Source: Chitinophagaceae bacterium (GTDB lineage: Bacteria > Bacteroidota > Bacteroidia > Chitinophagales > Chitinophagaceae). From it: a DNA stretch of 16,997 nucleotides. The notes under the pieces are model-generated. The model had not been told where the DNA came from. It made no database searches and saw only the letters and a program-made list of their open reading frames with translations. The number at the start of each line of letters is the position of its first letter. Position 1 is the first letter of the stretch. The stretch covers positions 1-16,997 of the forward strand of contig CANKGM010000018.1 in the NCBI GenBank assembly GCA_947481355.1, read 5' to 3'. Of this stretch, positions 14,485 through 16,997 are shown in pieces. A program made the position numbers and the translations under genes.

Positions 14485-14850
14485 ATGTCAGAATTTTTGA
14501 GAGAGAACCCTCCTGCTCAGGAGAATGTGCAACCTAAAACCAACCTATTGGATCCCTCTACAACTTCACTAGATTTTTTAAGTATAAAAAAAGTAAACCT
14601 CATTTTTCGTGCACTTAACCATAAATTAAGGCAGCAAATAATCCGTTTGATTGATAAACAAGGTAAAGTATCTGTTACCGAGATATTTGTAGAGCTAAGA
14701 CTCGATCAATCAGTTGCTAGTCAACACCTTGCAATACTTCGTAGAGCGGGTCTCTTATTGACAGAAAGGGAAGGTAAATTCATGTACTACAAATTGAATC
14801 AAGCTAGGCTTGAAATGATTAATCAGATGGTTGTAGATTTGCTGAAATAA
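14485..14850 (+). CDS. ArsR/SmtB-type winged-helix regulator without cysteines
   Basis: A 121-residue DNA-binding protein. A disordered, Pro/Gln/Asn-rich N-terminus (about 1-30) precedes a winged helix: FRALNHKLRQQIIRLI, then the turn helix SVTEIFVELRLDQSVASQHLAILRRAG and a wing TEREGKFMYYKLN. The SQHLAILRRAGLL recognition region is typical of ArsR members. The frame is open back to a TTG at 14395, but that extension is hydrophobic and unlike the family; ATG at 14485 is chosen. There is no cysteine anywhere, so neither the ArsR/CadC metal site nor the dithiol of persulfide sensors (BigR/SqrR) can form. Input is therefore unknown. The rhodanese-like gene starts 8 nt after its stop. Confidence 0.88.
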   Translation: MSEFLRENPPAQENVQPKTNLLDPSTTSLDFLSIKKVNLIFRALNHKLRQQIIRLIDKQGKVSVTEIFVELRLDQSVASQHLAILRRAGLLLTEREGKFMYYKLNQARLEMINQMVVDLLK

Positions 14851-14859
14851 TTTCAGCAA
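14839..14859 (+). repeat. Perfect inverted repeat at the arsR/rhodanese junction
   Basis: Arms TTGCTGAAAT and ATTTCAGCAA flank a single central A, a perfect 21-bp dyad. It covers the last codons and stop of the regulator gene and ends on the A of the next gene's ATG. It could be a DNA operator or an mRNA hairpin at the start codon. The half-site ATTTCAGC recurs at 14377-14384, just after tsaB. Confidence 0.7.
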
Positions 14860-15512
14860 TGACCAAAATCTCTCTACCAGATCTCCATAATCAACTTGCT
14901 GCTGACTCAAAAGCAATAATCCTTGATTGCAGATCCCCCGAGGAATTTGATGAAGCATTCATATCTGGCTCAATCCATATAGGAAATCAAATCGCACGAT
15001 ACGTCCGACTACTCAAACTCACTCCAAACCAAAACATCATCCTCCTTGCAAAATCAGAACATGCAAGGTTAATTGAATTGTTCAACAAACTTGGATTTGA
15101 AAATGTGAAACTAGCAGCTGAATTTGATGACATCCAAGAACTCTCTTCATTAGGACTATTAGATTTAATCATTTCAATTGAACCCGATGAACTGGCAATG
15201 GACTTACCGTTTGATGAAAAAGCACGCATAATCGATCTGAGAACGGAAGACGAGTTTGAAAAAAGCCATATTCAAGATGCTGAAAACATCCCATTAGAAG
15301 AGTTCTCCGATGTAGGCACCATTGCCGAAATTGAAGAAAACGAGAACATTTATCTCTATGGAAATACAAATGACATATCTTTCGTTGGTAGCTTAATCAA
15401 AAAACAAGGCATCCATAATTTCAGAAAAATACAAGCCAGTTTTGAAGAAATTTCAAAAACCCCTGGCATCAAAACGAAAGAGTTAAAAAATAAAACGGTT
15501 AAGGAAGATTAA
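14859..15512 (+). CDS. Tandem rhodanese-like protein lacking catalytic cysteines
   Basis: A 217-residue cytoplasmic protein with two rhodanese-fold domains. Domain 1 (about 1-100) has the entry strand IILDCRSPEEFDEAFISGSIHIG. Domain 2 (about 105-205) has ARIIDLRTEDEFEKSHIQDAENIP. The active-site loop that normally carries the sulfur-accepting Cys reads LLAKSEHAR in domain 1 and YLYGNTNDIS in domain 2, so both are cysteine-free; the only Cys is C24, away from the loop. It is therefore probably not a sulfurtransferase and may bind or regulate. The pair of domains recalls the C-terminal half of Bacteroidota metallo-beta-lactamase/rhodanese fusions, but no lactamase part is present. It is probably co-transcribed with the ArsR-type gene, and its 3' end overlaps the convergent acyltransferase by 14 nt. 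Confidence 0.83.
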   Translation: MTKISLPDLHNQLAADSKAIILDCRSPEEFDEAFISGSIHIGNQIARYVRLLKLTPNQNIILLAKSEHARLIELFNKLGFENVKLAAEFDDIQELSSLGLLDLIISIEPDELAMDLPFDEKARIIDLRTEDEFEKSHIQDAENIPLEEFSDVGTIAEIEENENIYLYGNTNDISFVGSLIKKQGIHNFRKIQASFEEISKTPGIKTKELKNKTVKED

Positions 15513-16404
15513 GCACCTCAAGACAATTATCTGCATACTCAGGTTTATATGGATGCTTCCATCTTCTATGCGTCCATAGATAATTATCTGGCCGCTCCTG
15601 AATACGGTCTTGTATGTATTGTAAATATCGTTTTGTCAATTCGCCCTTAGCCAATGATGCAGGATCTTCCGTAACAACTTCAATCTGAAGTGTGTATAAT
15701 CCACGTTTTAGTTTAAAGAAATTACCAAAAACTACAATGGTATTTCTACTCCGTGCCGCATTTTCAGGACCCATTACAAATGGGGCAGGCTTTCCAAAAA
15801 AATTCAACCACCATGCTTTTGCGGGATTTCCTGGATTTTGATCAGCAACCAATGCAAGGATATATTGTTCATGTTCATATTGAACAAAATTATTTTTGAA
15901 ATCATTGGCAGGAATTAATTTGGTGCCAAATCGAGAACGAATCTTTACAAAAATTTCTTCAAAAAATTTATTAGTGATGGGCTGATATACAGCTAAAAAA
16001 GGCTTTTTCAACTTCATCGCAACACCTTGATTTACTACCTCCCAGTTAAAATTATGCATAGCATGAATTTGGATATTCTTTCCTTTTTCAGCCAACGCAT
16101 TCAGTTCATCAAGATTACCTGTAAACATTTTTTTAATCAGCTTTTCTCCTGAACTCATCAACTTAATCGATTCAATCATGGTATCTGTAAAATTGCGATA
16201 GAATCTTTTTGCAATTTCATTGCGCTCACTTGTTGACTTTTCAGGAAATGCAATCGTCAAGTTGGACTGAACAATGTTTTTCCGATATGCAATTACATCG
16301 AAAACAATAAAGGCTAACAGATCGCTAATTAGATATAACAACCATAGCGGCAATAAGGAGATGCTGTATAATATAGCATACAGAAATCGATCACGGAATT
16401 TCAT
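15499..16404 (-). CDS. Lipid A biosynthesis (LpxL/HtrB-family) acyltransferase
   Basis: Membrane-associated acyltransferase, presumably adding a secondary acyl chain to the lipid A precursor at the inner face of the inner membrane. It has 301 residues from ATG 16404. The N-terminal hydrophobic anchor spans about 7-39, followed by RKNIVQSNLTIAFPEKS, typical of the family. The catalytic HX4E motif is H117-E122 (HNFNWE). LVADQNP and WWLNFFGKPAPFV follow, then the C-terminal YLWTHRRWKH, equally characteristic. A GTG at 16425 would add seven residues, but the ATG starts the usual MKFRDR-type N-terminus. It lies 60 nt after the CDGSH gene on the same strand. Confidence 0.92.
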   Translation of the reverse strand: MKFRDRFLYAILYSISLLPLWLLYLISDLLAFIVFDVIAYRKNIVQSNLTIAFPEKSTSERNEIAKRFYRNFTDTMIESIKLMSSGEKLIKKMFTGNLDELNALAEKGKNIQIHAMHNFNWEVVNQGVAMKLKKPFLAVYQPITNKFFEEIFVKIRSRFGTKLIPANDFKNNFVQYEHEQYILALVADQNPGNPAKAWWLNFFGKPAPFVMGPENAARSRNTIVVFGNFFKLKRGLYTLQIEVVTEDPASLAKGELTKRYLQYIQDRIQERPDNYLWTHRRWKHPYKPEYADNCLEVLNLP

Positions 16405-16464
16405 CGCAACATAGTTTACAGGCACTAACCCAGTACAACAAAAAATAAACTCAATAGAAATCCC

Positions 16465-16731
16465 TTAGCTATTATGGCTTCCATCACAGAATGGAGGATT
16501 CTTTGACTTCTTACACTGGCAAAGCCATACTTCTTCTTCCTTTTCAAATGTAACCTTCAAGCTAGCATAAGGATTACCCTCAATTTTCTTATGCTTACCA
16601 TCGCAAAATGGCTGCTTTTCACTTAAGCCACAAGTGCACCATGCATAGGTCTTACCTGCCTCAACCTTAACACAACATGGCTCTGATTTTGCAGCTACGG
16701 GGAAACCTTCATTTGGGATTAAATCTTCCAT
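16465..16731 (-). CDS. Tandem CDGSH-type iron-sulfur protein
   Basis: An 88-residue cytoplasmic protein with two complete CDGSH motifs, each predicted to bind a [2Fe-2S] cluster by three Cys and one His. The first is CTCGLSEKQPFCDGKH and the second CQCKKSKNPPFCDGSH, matching CxCxx(S/T)xxxPxCDGxH. An extra Cys-Cys pair lies near residues 19-20. It resembles the bacterial and Miner2-like double-CDGSH group of redox or cluster-handling proteins. Its ATG is 1 nt after the stop of the upstream GTPase gene, indicating co-transcription and probably coupled translation. Confidence 0.93.
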   Translation of the reverse strand: MEDLIPNEGFPVAAKSEPCCVKVEAGKTYAWCTCGLSEKQPFCDGKHKKIEGNPYASLKVTFEKEEEVWLCQCKKSKNPPFCDGSHNS

Positions 16732-16732
16732 C

Positions 16733-16997
16733 TTAATTAAATTTTTTAATGAATTGATATAAGTTAAACTCTTTATTGGATAATTGATCTTTAATATCTT
16801 TTACTAGCATATGCTGATCAACATCTAACATTCTTTGTTTTTCAATAAGTCGATAGGCCCTCTTTGCAAGCAACGCAACCTTACGATCTACATTCACCAA
16901 TTCATGCAAAAGTAAATCAATCGAAGCGCGCAATTCACTTATTCCTTTTCCGGTGGTCGCAACCGTATTCATAATTAAATTAGGATTATTAAACCTA
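16733..16997 (-). CDS. MeaB/ArgK-type GTPase, C-terminal part (5' truncated)
   Basis: The frame is open through the right edge: codons beyond the ATG at 16972 read RFNNPNLI and run directly into MNTVATTGKGISELRASI, so the ATG is internal. The ATTGKGI-ELRASI segment fits the last G-motif region (TSAxxGxGI-EL) of MeaB/ArgK GTPases. The following helix-rich tail (KVALLAKRAYRLIEKQRM) fits their C-terminal dimerisation region. These proteins load and protect B12-dependent methylmalonyl-CoA mutase. Only 87 residues are visible and the Walker A part is outside, so identity is moderately secure. The CDGSH gene follows after 1 nt. Confidence 0.65.
   Translation of the reverse strand, partial: RFNNPNLIMNTVATTGKGISELRASIDLLLHELVNVDRKVALLAKRAYRLIEKQRMLDVDQHMLVKDIKDQLSNKEFNLYQFIKKFN

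Noticed and set aside
1..16997. Mobile elements, CRISPR arrays, tRNA or rRNA genes
   Set aside because: No transposase, integrase, spaced short repeats, terminal repeats or tRNA-like cloverleaf was recognised on reading both strands; no covariance-model search was possible.

Overview
The window is AT-rich, gene-dense chromosome that looks like Bacteroidota, most likely an aerobic Cytophagales-type bacterium. Three things point there: the cbb3-oxidase maturation gene order ccoG–fixH–SafE-like; several matches to the Bacteroidota -7 promoter element TAnnTTTG with almost no Shine-Dalgarno sequences; and a CrtD-like desaturase beside a CruF-like hydratase, the pair used for flexixanthin/saproxanthin-type pigments. 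Taxonomy is inferred from gene content only. No rRNA, tRNA, CRISPR array, insertion sequence or phage gene was seen, and no stretch over 300 bases lacks a gene.

Layout. (1) 1-2547, plus strand: the 3' end of a cbb3 cytochrome oxidase maturation operon (ccoG, cut by the left edge; fixH; a SafE-like membrane protein). (2) 2649-3555, plus: a small heat-shock protein with its own promoter and terminator, then a helical protein of unknown function. (3) 3557-6243, minus: a soluble two-PAS histidine kinase translationally coupled to a response regulator with a CRP/FNR-type DNA-binding half, so that sensor, receiver and FixK-like output sit in two proteins. (4) 6334-11235, minus: five tightly packed genes: aldehyde dehydrogenase, membrane-anchored glutathione peroxidase, IPP isomerase, CrtD-like desaturase, CruF-like hydratase. 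Phytoene synthase and lycopene cyclase are absent and must lie elsewhere. (5) 11306-13607, minus: a strong terminator, an outer-membrane beta-barrel protein, an unrecognised membrane-anchored envelope protein, and RidA. (6) 13692-15512, plus: tsaB, a cysteine-free ArsR-type regulator, and a tandem rhodanese protein lacking both catalytic cysteines, with a perfect inverted repeat at the regulator/rhodanese junction. (7) 15499-16997, minus: a MeaB-type GTPase (cut by the right edge), a tandem CDGSH iron-sulfur protein, and an LpxL-family acyltransferase.

Theme. Much of the window concerns respiration, redox and envelope stress: high-affinity oxidase assembly, a FixL/FixK-like signalling pair, carotenoid synthesis with peroxidase and aldehyde clean-up, and Fe-S and rhodanese proteins. 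The least conventional parts are the receiver-CRP pair, the mixed peroxidase/aldehyde dehydrogenase/carotenoid operon, and the ArsR plus inactive rhodanese module.
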